Below, one piece after another: positions 11,656 through 23,900 of a stretch of 64,000 bases of DNA. Location: the NCBI RefSeq assembly GCF_051014445.1, contig NW_027488370.1:682001-746000 (forward strand), given 5' to 3'. Positions within the stretch are counted from its first letter, which is position 1, and every line of letters begins with the position of its first letter. Both the position numbers and the translations under genes were made by a program. The DNA is from Colletes latitarsis (Eukaryota > Arthropoda > Insecta > Hymenoptera > Colletidae). The notes beneath the pieces are model-generated. The model worked only from the letters and a program-made list of their open reading frames with translations. It was not told the origin of the DNA and searched no databases.

Positions 11656-14303
11656 GTTAGGTCTAGGCCAGGCCTGGGATATGCCCTCATCAGGCTCATA
11701 CTTTCGCATATTTCTCGTTCTTGTTGGCCAGATCCCGGGTTTTTTCTGGTTTGGATCACGTAGTAATGTTGTACCACACTGAAACAGTCCATTAAACCTA
11801 GTTTCGATCAATATTTTAGTGGATAACTCATGTTAGGTCTAGGTTAGGACTGGGAATTGCTCTCATCAGGCTCGAACTTTCGCATGTTTCTCATACTTGA
11901 TGGCCAGATTCTTGGTTTCCTCGGCATTGGATCACGCACTAATGTGATACCACACTGAAACAGTAAATTAAACCTGGTTTCGATCAATGTTTTACAGGAT
12001 ATCGCATGTTAGGTCTGCGTTAGGTCTGGGATTTGCCCTCATCTGGCACATATATTCGAATTTTTCGTATACATGTTCGCCAGAGCCTGAGCTTTTTCTC
12101 GTTTGGATCACGCAGTGATGTGGTACCACACTGAAACAGTCCATTAAACCAGGTTTCGTTCAATATTTTATATGATAACGCATGTTAGGTCTAGGTCAGG
12201 CCTGGGATTTGCCCTCATCAGGGTCATACTTTCGCATTTTTCACATACTTGTTGTACAGATCCCTGGGTTTCTCTGGTTTGGATCACGTAGTAATGAGGT
12301 ACCACACAGAAACAGTCCATTAAATCTGGTTTCTATCAATATTTTAGAGGATAACGCATGTTAGGTCTAGGTTAGATCCGGGATTTGCTCTCATCAGGCT
12401 CATACTTTCGCATATTTCTCATACTAGATGGCCAGATTGTGGGCTTTTTTTGGTTTGGATCACGTAGTAATGTGGTACCACACAGAAATAGTCAACTCAA
12501 CCTGGATTCGATCAATATTTTAGAGGATAACTCATATTAGGTCTAGGACAGGCCTGGGATTTGCCTTCATCAGACTCATACCTTCGCACTTCTCATATAA
12601 TTGTTGAACAGATCCCGGGTTTGTTCTGGTTTCGATCACGTAGTAATGTGGTACCACACTGAAACAGTCCATTAAACCTAGTTTCGATCAACATTTTCGA
12701 GGATAGCGCATGTTTGGCCTAGGTTAGGTCTGGGATTTGCACACATCAGGCTCATACTTTCGCATATTTCTCATACTTGATGGCCAGATTCTGGGCTTTA
12801 TTTGGTTTGGATCACGTAGTAATGACGTATCACACTGAAACAGTCGATTAAACCTGGTCTCGATCAATATTTTAGAGGATGGCGCTTGTTAGGTCTTGGT
12901 TAGGTCTGGGATTTGCCCTCATCAGACTCATGCTTTCGCTTTCTTCACACACTTGTTGAACAGATCCCTGGGTTTCTCTGGTTTGGATCACGTAGTAATG
13001 AGGTACCACACTGAAACAGACCATTAAACCTGGTTTCGATCAATATTTTAGAGGATAACGCATGTTAGTTCTAGGTTAGGTCTGGAATTTGCTCTCATCA
13101 GGCTCATACTTTCGCATATTTCTCATACTTGATGGCCAGATTGTGGGCTTTTTTTGGTTTGGGTCACGTAGTAATGTGGTACCACACAGAAATAGTCAAC
13201 TCAACCTGGATTCGATCAATATTTTAGAGGATAACTCATATTAGGTCTAGGACAGACCTGGGATTTGCCCTCATCAGACACATACCTTCGCACTTTTCAT
13301 ATAATTGTTGAACAGATCCCGGGTTTGTTCTGGTTTCGATCACGTAGTAATGTGGTACCACACTGAAACAGCCCATTAAACCTAGTTTCGATCAACATTT
13401 TCGAGGATAGCGCATGTTTGGCCTAGGTTAGGTCTGGGATTTGCACACATCAGGCTCATACTTTCGCATATTTCTCATACTTGATGGTCAGATTCTGGCT
13501 TTTTTTGGTTTGGATCACGCAGTAATGTGGATCTACACTGAAACAGTCCATTAAACCTGGTTTCGATCAATATTTTAGAGGATAACGCATGTTATGTCCA
13601 GGTTATGTCTGGGATTTGCTCTCATCAGGCTCATACTTTCGCATATTTCTCATACTTGTTGAACAGATCCCGGGCTTTTCTGGTTTGGATCACGTGGTAA
13701 AGTGGTACCACAATGAAACAGACGACTAAACCTGGTCTCGATCAATATTTTAGTGGATAACGCATGTTAGGTCTGGATTAGGTCTAGGATTTGCCCTCAT
13801 CAGTCTCATACTTCCTCATTCTTCACATACTTCTTGTACAGATCCTGGGATTTTTCTGGTTTGGATCACATAGTAGTGGGGTACCACACTTATACAGTCC
13901 ATTAAACCTGGTTTCGATCAATATTTTAGAGGATAACGCATGTGAGGTCTAGGTTTGGCCTTGGATTTGCCCTCATCAGTCTCATACTTCCACATTCCTC
14001 ACATACTTCTTGAACAGATCCTGGGTTTTTTCTGGTTTGGATCACATAGTGGTGTGGTACCACACTGAAGCAGTCGATTAAACATGGTTTTGATCAATAT
14101 TTTAGAGGATCACACATGTTAGGTCTGGGTCAGGTCTGTGATTTGCCCCCATGAGGCTAATACTTTCGCATATTTCACATACTTGTTGGCCAGATCCTGG
14201 GCTTCTTCTGGTTTGGATCATGTAGTAATGTGGGACCACACTGAAACAGTGGATTAAACGTTGTTTCGATCAATATTTTAGAGGATAACGCATGTTAGGT
14301 CTA
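11656..14303. repeat. 15-unit block copy C (related to B)
   Basis: This matches 6,907-9,554 at a spacing of 4,749 bp (27 units minus 3 bp). It enters the match near GTCTAGGCCAGGCCTGGG at 11,661 and leaves it near 14,303, where B continues with CTAGGTTAGGCC and C with CTATGCTAGG. Its differences from A and B include ACAGACCTG for ACAGGCCTG, TTGTTGAACAG for TTGTTAAACAG, GATAACGCATGTGAGG for GATACCGCATGTGAGG, and GATCATGTAG near 14,220. All four are shared with copy D. Confidence 0.92.
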
Positions 14304-16426
14304 TGCTAGGTCTGTGATTTGCACCCATCAGGCTCATACTTTCGCTTATTTCTCATACTTGATGTCCAGATTCTGGGCTTTTTTTGGTTTGGATCACGTA
14401 GTAATGTGTTACCACACTGAAACAGTCCACTAAACCTGGTTTCGATCAATGTTTTAGAGGATAACGCATGTTAGGTCTAGGTTAGGCCTTGGATTTGCCC
14501 TCATCAGACTCATGCTTCCGCTTTCTTCACACACTTGTTGAACAGATCTCGGATTTTTTCTGGTGTGGATCACGTGGTAATGTGTTACCACACTATAACA
14601 GACCATTAAACATGGTTTCGATCAATATTTTAGAAGTTAACACACGTTAGGTCTAGGTTAGGCCTGGGATTTGCTCTCATCAGGCTCATACTTTCGCATA
14701 TTTCACATACTTGTTGTCCAGATCCTGGGCTTCTTCTGGTTTGGATCACGTAGTAATGTGGGTCCACACTGAAACAGTCGATTAAACCTCGTTTCGATCA
14801 ATATTTTAGAGGATAACGCATGTTAGGTCTTGGCTAGGTCTGGGATTTGCCCTCTTCAGTCTCATACTTCCACATTTTTCACATAGTTATTGGCCAGATC
14901 CTGGGTTTTTTCTGGTTTGGATCACGTGGTAATATGTTACCGCACTGAAACAGACCATTAAACCTGGTTTCGATCAATATTTTAGAGGATAACGCATGTT
15001 AGGTCTATGTTAGGTCTGGGATTTGCACACATCAGGCTCATACTTTCGCATATTTCTCATACTTGTTGAGCAGATCCTGGGCTTTTTTTGGTTTGGATCA
15101 CGCGGTAATGTGGATCCACACTGAAACAGTCCATTAAACCTGGTTTCGATCAATATTTTGGAGGATAACGCATGTTAGGTCTAGGTTAGGTCTGCGATTT
15201 GCTCTCATCAGGCTCATACTTTCGCATATTTCTCATACTTGTTGAGCAGATCCTGGGATTTTTCTGGTTTGGATCACCCAGTAATATGGTACCACACTGA
15301 AACTGTCCACTAAACCAGGTATCGGCCAATATTTTAGAGGATAACGCATGTTATGTCTAGGCCAGGCCTGGGATATGCCCTCATCAGACTCATACTTTCG
15401 CATTCTTCACATACTTGTTGAACAGATCCAGGGTTTTTTTCTGGTTCGGATCACGTGGTAATGTGGTACCACAATGAAACAGTCGACTAAACATGGTCTC
15501 GATCAATATTTTAGAGAATAATTCATGTTAGGACTAGGTTAGCTCTGGGATTTGCTCTCATCAGGCTCCTACTTTCGCATATTTCTCATACTTGATGGTC
15601 AGATTCTGGGCTTTTTCTGGTTTGGATCACGTAGTTATGTGGTACCACTCAGAAACAGTGCATTAAGCCTGGTTTCGATCAATATTTTACAGGATAACGC
15701 ATGTTCTCTCTAGGTTGGGTCTGGGATTTGCCCACAACAGACCCGTACTTTAGCATTCTTCACATACTTGTTGAACAGATCCTGGGTTTTTTCTATTTTG
15801 GAGCACGTAGTAATGTGGGACCACACAGGAACAGTTAATTAAACCTGGTTTCGATCCATATTTTAGAGCATAACACATGTTAGGTCTGGGATAGGTCCAG
15901 GATTTGCGCTCATCAGGCCCATACCTTCGCATTTGTGACATACCTGTTGAACAGATCCGGGGTTTTTTCTAGTCTGGAGCACGTAGTAATGTGGTACCAC
16001 ACAGGAACAGTTAATTAAACCTGGTTTCGATCAATATTTTGGAGGATATCGCATGTTAGGTCTAGGTTAGGTCTGGGATTTGCCCCCATCAGGCTCATAC
16101 TTTCGCATTCTTCACATACTTGTTGGGCAGATCCTGGGTTTTTTCTAGTCTGGAGCACGTAGTAATGTGGTACCACACAGGAACAGTTAATTAAACCTGG
16201 TTTCGATCAATATTTTATAGGATAACGCATGTTAGGTCTGGGTTAGGTCTGGGATTTGCCCTTATCAGTCTCATACGTCCTCATTCTTCACATACTTCTT
16301 GAACAGATCCTGGGTTTTCACTGCTTTGGATCACGTAGTAATGTGGTACCACACTGAAACAGTCCATTAAACCTGGATTCGATCAATATTTTAGAGGATA
16401 ACGCATGTTAGGTCTAGGTTAGGTCT
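12204..16426. repeat. 24-unit tandem block, first copy
   Basis: This 4,223-bp block is repeated immediately at 16,427-20,649. 24 x 176 is 4,224. The match begins near the TCATCAGGGTCATAC at 12,216/16,439. The block starts inside copy C, so duplicating it produced copy D. Rare markers inside include GATTTTAGAGCATAACACATG-type units near 15,860, CCACAACAGACCCGTAC near 15,730 and TGTTCTCTCTAGGTTGGG near 15,702. Confidence 0.94.
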
Positions 16427-19400
16427 GGGATTTGCCCTCATCAGGGTCATACTTTCGCATTTTTCACATACTTGTTGTACAGATCCCTGGGTTTCTCTGG
16501 TTTGGATCACGTAGTAATGAGGTACCACACAGAAACAGTCCATTAAATCTGGTTTCTATCAATATTTTAGAGGATAACGCATGTTAGGTCTAGGTTAGAT
16601 CCGGGATTTGCTCTCATCAGGCTCATACTTTCGCATATTTCTCATACTAGATGGCCAGATTGTGGGCTTTTTTTGGTTTGGATCACGTAGTAATGTGGTA
16701 CCACACAGAAATAGTCAACTCAACCTGGATTCGATCAATATTTTAGAGGATAACTCATATTAGGTCTAGGACAGGCCTGGGATTTGCCTTCATCAGACTC
16801 ATACCTTCGCACTTCTCATATAATTGTTGAACAGATCCCGGGTTTGTTCTGGTTTCGATCACGTAGTAATGTGGTACCACACTGAAACAGTCCATTAAAC
16901 CTAGTTTCGATCAACATTTTCGAGGATAGCGCATGTTTGGCCTAGGTTAGGTCTGGGATTTGCACACATCAGTCTCATACTTTCGCATATTTCTCATACT
17001 TGATGGCCAGATTCTGGGCTTTATTTGGTTTGGATCACGTAGTAATGACGTATCACACTGAAACAGTCGATTAAACCTGGTCTCGATCAATATTTTAGAG
17101 GATGACGCTTGTTAGGTCTTGGTTAGGTCTGGGATTTGCCCTCATCAGACTCATGCTTTCGCTTTCTTCACACACTTGTTGAACAGATCCCTGGGTTTCT
17201 CTGGTTTGGATCACGTAGTAATGAGGTACCACACTGAAACAGACCATTAAACCTGGTTTCGATCAATATTTTAGAGGATAACGCATGTTAGTTCTAGGTT
17301 AGGTCTGGAATTTGCTCTCATCAGGCTCATACTTTCGCATATTTCTCATACTTGATGGCCAGATTGTGGGCTTTTTTTGGTTTGGATCACGTAGTAATGT
17401 GGTACCACACAGAAATAGTCAACTCAACCTGGATTCGATCAATATTTTAGAGGATAACTCATATTAGGTCTAGGACAGACCTGGGATTTGCCCTCATCAG
17501 ACACATACCTTCGCACTTTTCATATAATTGTTGAACAGATCCCGGGTTTGTTCTGGTTTCGATCACGTAGTAATGTGGTACCACACTGAAACAGCCCATT
17601 AAACCTAGTTTCGATCAACATTTTCGAGGATAGCGCATGTTTGGCCTAGGTTAGGTCTGGGATTTGCACACATCAGGCTCATACTTTCGCATATTTCTCA
17701 TACTTGATGGTCAGATTCTGGCTTTTTTTGGTTTGGATCACGCAGTAATGTGGATCTACACTGAAACAGTCCATTAAACCTGGTTTCGATCAATATTTTA
17801 GAGGATAACGCATGTTATGTCCAGGTTATGTCTGGGATTTGCTCTCATCAGGCTCATACTTTCGCATATTTCTCATACTTGTTGAACAGATCCCGGGCTT
17901 TTCTGGTTTGGATCACGTGGTAAAGTGGTACCACAATGAAACAGACGACTAAACCTGGTCTCGATCAATATTTTAGTGGATAACGCATGTTAGGTCTGGA
18001 TTAGGTCTAGGATTTGCCCTCATCAGTCTCATACTTCCTCATTCTTCACATACTTCTTGTACAGATCCTGGGATTTTTCTGGTTTGGATCACATAGTAGT
18101 GGGGTACCACACTTATACAGTCCATTAAACCTGGTTTCGATCAATATTTTAGAGGATAACGCATGTGAGGTCTAGGTTTGGCCTTGGATTTGCCCTCATC
18201 AGTCTCATACTTCCACATTCCTCACATACTTCTTGAACAGATCCTGGGTTTTTTCTGGTTTGGATCACATAGTGGTGTGGTACCACACTGAAGCAGTCGA
18301 TTAAACATGGTTTTGATCAATATTTTAGAGGATCACACATGTTAGGTCTGGGTCAGGTCTGTGATTTGCCCCCATGAGGCTAATACTTTCGCATATTTCA
18401 CATACTTGTTGGCCAGATCCTGGGCTTCTTCTGGTTTGGATCATGTAGTAATGTGGGACCACACTGAAACAGTGGATTAAACGTTGTTTCGATCAATATT
18501 TTAGAGGATAACGCATGTTAGGTCTATGCTAGGTCTGTGATTTGCACCCATCAGGCTCATACTTTCGCTTATTTCTCATACTTGATGTCCAGATTCTGGG
18601 CTTTTTTTGGTTTGGATCACGTAGTAATGTGTTACCACACTGAAACAGTCCACTAAACCTGGTTTCGATCAATGTTTTAGAGGATAACTCATGTTAGGTC
18701 TAGGTTAGGCCTTGGATTTGCCATCATCAGACTCATGCTTCCGCTTTCTTCACACACTTGTTGAACAGATCTCGGATTTTTTCTGGTGTGGATCACGTGG
18801 TAATGTGTTACCACACTATAACAGACCATTAAACATGGTTTCGATCAATATTTTAGAAGTTAACACACGTTAGGTCTAGGTTAGGCCTGGGATTTGCTCT
18901 CATCAGGCTCATACTTTCGCATATTTCACATACTTGTTGTCCAGATCCTGGGCTTCTTCTGGTTTGGATCACGTAGTAATGTGGGTCCACACTGAAACAG
19001 TCGATTAAACCTCGTTTCGATCAATATTTTAGAGGATAACGCATGTTAGGTCTTGGCTAGGTCTGGGATTTGCCCTCTTCAGTCTCATACTTCCACATTT
19101 TTCACATAGTTATTGGCCAGATCCTGGGTTTTTTCTGGTTTGGATCACGTGGTAATATGTTACCGCACTGAAACAGACCATTAAACCTGGTTTCGATCAA
19201 TATTTTAGAGGATAACGCATGTTAGGTCTATGTTAGGTCTGGGATTTGCACACATCAGGCTCATACTTTCGCATATTTCTCATACTTGTTGAGCAGATCC
19301 TGGGCTTTTTTTGGTTTGGATCACGCGGTAATGTGGATCCACACTGAAACAGTCCATTAAACCTGGTTTCGATCAATATTTTGGAGGATAACGCATGTTA

Positions 19401-20649
19401 GGTCTAGGTTAGGTCTGCGATTTGCTCTCATCAGGCTCATACTTTCGCATATTTCTCATACTTGTTGAGCAGATCCTGGGATTTTTCTGGTTTGGATCAC
19501 CCAGTAATATGGTACCACACTGAAACTGTCCACTAAACCAGGAATCGGCCAATATTTTAGAGGATAACGCATGTTATGTCTAGGCCAGGCCTGGGATATG
19601 CCCTCATCAGACTCATACTTTCGCATTCTTCACATACTTGTTGAACAGATCCAGGGTTTTTTTCTGGTTCGGATCACGTGGTAATGTGGTACCACAATGA
19701 AACAGTCGACTAAACATGGTCTCGATCAATATTTTAGAGAATAATTCATGTTAGGACTAGGTTAGCTCTGGGATTTGCTCTCATCAGGCTCCTACTTTCG
19801 CATATTTCTCATACTTGATGGTCAGATTCTGGGCTTTTTCTGGTTTGGATCACGTAGTTATGTGCTACCACTCAGAAACAGTGCATTAAGCCTGGTTTCG
19901 ATCAATATTTTACAGGATAACGCATGTTCTCTCTAGGTTGGGTCTGGGATTTGCCCACAACAGACCCGTACTTTAGCATTCTTCACATACTTGTTGAACA
20001 GATCCTGGGTTTTTTCTATTTTGGAGCACGTAGTAATGTGGTACCACACAGGAACAGTTAATTAAACCTGGTTTCGATCCATATTTTAGAGCATAACACA
20101 TGTTAGGTCTGGGATAGGTCCAGGATTTGCGCTCATCAGGCCCATACCTTCGCATTTGTGACATACCTGTTGAACAGATCCGGGGTTTTTTCTAGTCTGG
20201 AGCACGTAGTAATGTGGTACCACACAGGAACAGTTAATTAAACCTGGTTTCGATCAATATTTTAGAGGATATCGCATGTTAGGTCTAGGTTAGGTCTGGG
20301 ATTTGCCCCCATCAGGCTCATACTTTCGCATTCTTCACATACTTGTTGGGCAGATCCTGGGTTTTTTCTAGTCTGGAGCACGTAGTAATGTGGTACCACA
20401 CAGGAACAGTTAATTAAACCTGGTTTCGATCAATATTTTATAGGATAACGCATGTTAGGTCTGGGTTAGGTCTGGGATTTGCCCTTATCAGTCTCATACG
20501 TCCTCATTCTTCACATACTTCTTGAACAGATCCTGGGTTTTCACTGCTTTGGATCACGTAGTAATGTGGTACCACACTGAAACAGTCCATTAAACCTGGA
20601 TTCGATCAATATTTTAGAGGATAACGCATGTTAGGTCTAGGTTAGGTCT
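16427..20649. repeat. 24-unit tandem block, second copy (with block D)
   Basis: Second copy of the 4,223-bp block; the match is lost at about 20,668 (CAGGCTCAT here, CAGGGTCAT at the start of the copy). By eye there are about ten differences from the first copy. Examples are GTCTCAT for GGCTCAT near 16,973, AACTCATG for AACGCATG near 18,686, CCATCATC for CCCTCATC near 18,721, GGAATCGG for GGTATCGG near 19,542 and GTGCTACC for GTGGTACC near 19,862. Its first part (to about 18,526) is the fourth copy of the A/B/C block. Confidence 0.94.
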
Positions 20650-21703
20650 GGGATTTGCCCTCATCAGGCTCATACTTTCGCGTTTTTCACATACTTGGTG
20701 AAGAGATCCTGGGCTTTTGCTGGATTGGATCACGTAGTAATGTGGTACCACACTGAAACAGTCCATGAAACCTGGTTTCGATCAATATTTTAGAGGATAA
20801 CGGATGTTAGGTCTAGGTTAGGCCTGGGATTTGCCACCATCAGACTCATACTTTCGCAATCTTCACATAGTTGTTGAACAGATCCTGGGTTTTTTCTAGT
20901 TTGGAGCACGTAGTAATGTGGTACCACACAGGAACAGTCGATTAAACCTGGTATCGATCAATATTTTTGAGGATAACGCATGTTAGGTCTCGGTTAGGTC
21001 TAGGATTTGCCCTCATCTGGGTCATACTTTCGCATGTTACTCAAACTTGCTGGTCAGATTCTGGGCTTTCATTGGTCTGGATCACGTAGTAATGTGGTAC
21101 CACACTGAAACAGTCCATTAAACCTGGTTTCGATCAATTTTTTTAGAGGATAACGCATGTTAGGTCTAGGTTAGGCCAGGGATTTGCCCTCATCGGGGTC
21201 ATCCTTTCGCAGTTTTAACATACATGTTGACCTGAGCGAAGGTTTTTTCTGCTTTGGATCACGCAGCAAAGTGGTACCACACTAAAACAGTCAATTAAGC
21301 CTGGTTTCGATAAATATTTTAGAGGATAACGCAAGTTATGTCTGGGATAGGTCTGGGATTTGCCCTCATCAGGCTCATACTTTCGCGTTTTTCACATACT
21401 TTTTGTAGAGATCCTTGCCTTTGGCTGGATTGGATCACGTAGTAGTGTTGTACCACACTGAAACAGTCCATTAAACCTGGTTTCGATCAATATTTTAGAG
21501 AATAATTCGTGTTAGGTCTAGGTTAGGTCTGGGATTTGCCCTCATCAGGATCACACTTTTGCAGTTTTAACATACATGTTGAACAGATCCCTGGATTTCT
21601 CTGGTTTGGATCACGTAGTAATGTGGTGCCACACTGAAGCAGTTAATTAAACCTGGTTTTGATCAACATTTTAGAGGATAACGCATGTTAGGTCTGGGTT
21701 AGG
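20650..21703. repeat. Segment shared with 10,111-10,970
   Basis: One extra unit (20,665-20,840, with ACTTGGTGAAGAGATCC) precedes a segment, 20,844-21,703, that matches 10,111-10,970 at a spacing of 61 units. Shared rare features are TCGCAATCTTCACATAGTTG, GGTATCGATCAATATTTTTG, CATGTTACTCAAACTTGCTGG and CATCGGGGTCATCC. The same linking sequence therefore follows both the A/B and the C/D blocks. Confidence 0.9.
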
Positions 21704-23900
21704 TCCAGGATTTGCCCTCATCAGTCTCATACATTCGCATTCTTCCCATACTTCTTGAACAGATCCAAGGTTTTTTCTGGTTTGGATCACATAGTAATGT
21801 GGTACCACACTGAAACAGTCAATTAAACCTGGTATCGATCAATATTTTATAGGACAACGCAAGTTAGGTCTAGGATAGGTCCGGGATTTGCCCTCATCAG
21901 GCTCATATTTTCGCGTTTTTCACATACTTGTTGCACAGACCCCTGGCTTTTTCTGTTTTGGATCACGTAGTAATGTGGTACCACACTGAAACAGTCGATA
22001 AATCCTGGTTTCGATCAATATCTTAGAGGTTAACGCATGTTAGGTCTAGGTTAGGCCTGGGATTTGCCCTCATCACGGTCATACTTTCGCTGTTTTAACA
22101 TACATATTGACCTGAGCGAGGGTTTTTTCTGCTTTGGATCACGTAGTAAAGTGGTACCACACTGAAACAGTCAATTAAACCTGGTTTCGACCAATATCTG
22201 AGAGGATAACGCAAGTTAGGTCTGGGATCAGTCCGGGATTTGCCCTCATCAGGCTCATACTTTCGCGTTTCTCACATACTTGTTGAACAGATCCTGGGTA
22301 TTTCTGGTTTGGATCACGTAGTAATGTGGTACCACACTGAAACAGACCATTAAACTAGGTTTGGATTAATATTTTAGTGGATAACACATGTTAGGTCTAG
22401 GTTAGGTCTGGGATTTGCCCCCATCAGGGTCATACTTTCGCAGTTTTAACATACATGTTGAACAGATCCCTGGATTTTCCTGGTTTGGATCACGTAGTAA
22501 TGTGGTACCACACTCAAACAGTCCATTAAACCTGGTTTCGATCAATATTTTAGAGGATAACACAAGTTAGGTCTTGGATAGTTCTGGGATCTGCCCTCAT
22601 CAGGCTCATACCTTCGCATTTTTCACATACCTGTTGATCAGATCCTGGGTTTTTCTGGTTTGGATCACGTAGTAATGTGGCACCACACTGAAACAGTCCA
22701 TTAAACCTGGTTTCGATCAATATTTTAGAGGATAACGCATGTTAGGTCTAGGTTAGGCCAGGGATTTGCCCTCATCGGGGTCATCCTTTCGCAGTTTTGA
22801 CATACATGTTGACCTGAGCGAGTGTTTTTTCTGCTTTGGATCACGTAGCAAAGTGGTACCACACTAAAGCAGTCAATTAAACCTGGTTTCGATAAATACT
22901 TTAGAGGATAACGCAAGTTATGTCTGCGATAGGTCTGGGATTTGCCCTCATCAGGCTCATACTTTCGCGTTTTTCACATACTTGTTGTAGAGATCCTGGG
23001 CTTTTGCTGGATTGGATCACGTAGTAATGTGGTACCACACTGAAACAGTCCATTAAACCTGGATTCGATCAATATTTTAGAGATGATAACGCATGTTAGG
23101 TCTTGGTTAGGTCTATGATTTGCCCTCATCTGGGTCATACTTTCGCATGTTACCCAAACTTGTTGGCCAGATTCTGGGCTTTCACTGGTCTGGATCACGT
23201 AGTAATGTAGTACCACACTGAAACAGTCGATTAAACCTGGTTTCGATCAACATTTTAGAGGATAACGCAAGTTAGGTCTGGGATAGGTCTGGGATTCGCC
23301 CTCATCAGGCTCATACTTTCGCATATTTCTCATACTTCATGGCTAGATCCTGGGCTATTTCTGGATTGGATCACGTAGTAATGTGGTACCACACTGAAAC
23401 AGTCGATTAAACCTGGTTTCGATTAATATTTTATAGGATAACGCAAGTTAGGTCTGGGACAGGTCTGGGATTTGCACACATCAGGGTCATATTTTCGCGT
23501 TTTTCACATACTTGTTACACAGATCCCTGGCTTTTTCTGGTTTGGATCACGTACTAATGTGGTACCACACTGAAACAGTCCATTAAACCTGGTTTCGGTC
23601 AATATTTTAGGGAATAATTCATTTTAGGTCTAGGTTAGGTCTGGTATTTGCTCTCATCGGGCTCGTACTTTCGCATATTTCTCATACTTGATGGTCAGAT
23701 TCTAGGCTTTTTCTGGTTTGGATCGCGTAGTAATGTGGTACCACACCGAAACAGTCCATTAAACCTGGTTTCGTTCAATATTTTAGAGGATAACGCATGT
23801 CATGTCTAGGTTAGGCCTGGGATTTGCCCACATCAGACTCATACTTTCGCATTCTTCACTTACTTGTTGAACAGGTCCTGGGTTTTATTCTGGTTTGGAT
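21704..23900. repeat. Diverged satellite units
   Basis: About 12.5 units without a long recent duplication. The unit at 22,740 (GGCCAGGGATTTGCC, CATCGGGGTCATCC, TGACATACATGTTGACC) resembles the one at 21,159, a spacing of nine units minus 2 bp. A 2-bp insertion gives TTTTAGAGATGATAACGC near 23,080. Units with AACGCAAGTTAGGTCTGGGA become common here and stay frequent to the right. No gene is supported. Confidence 0.88.
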
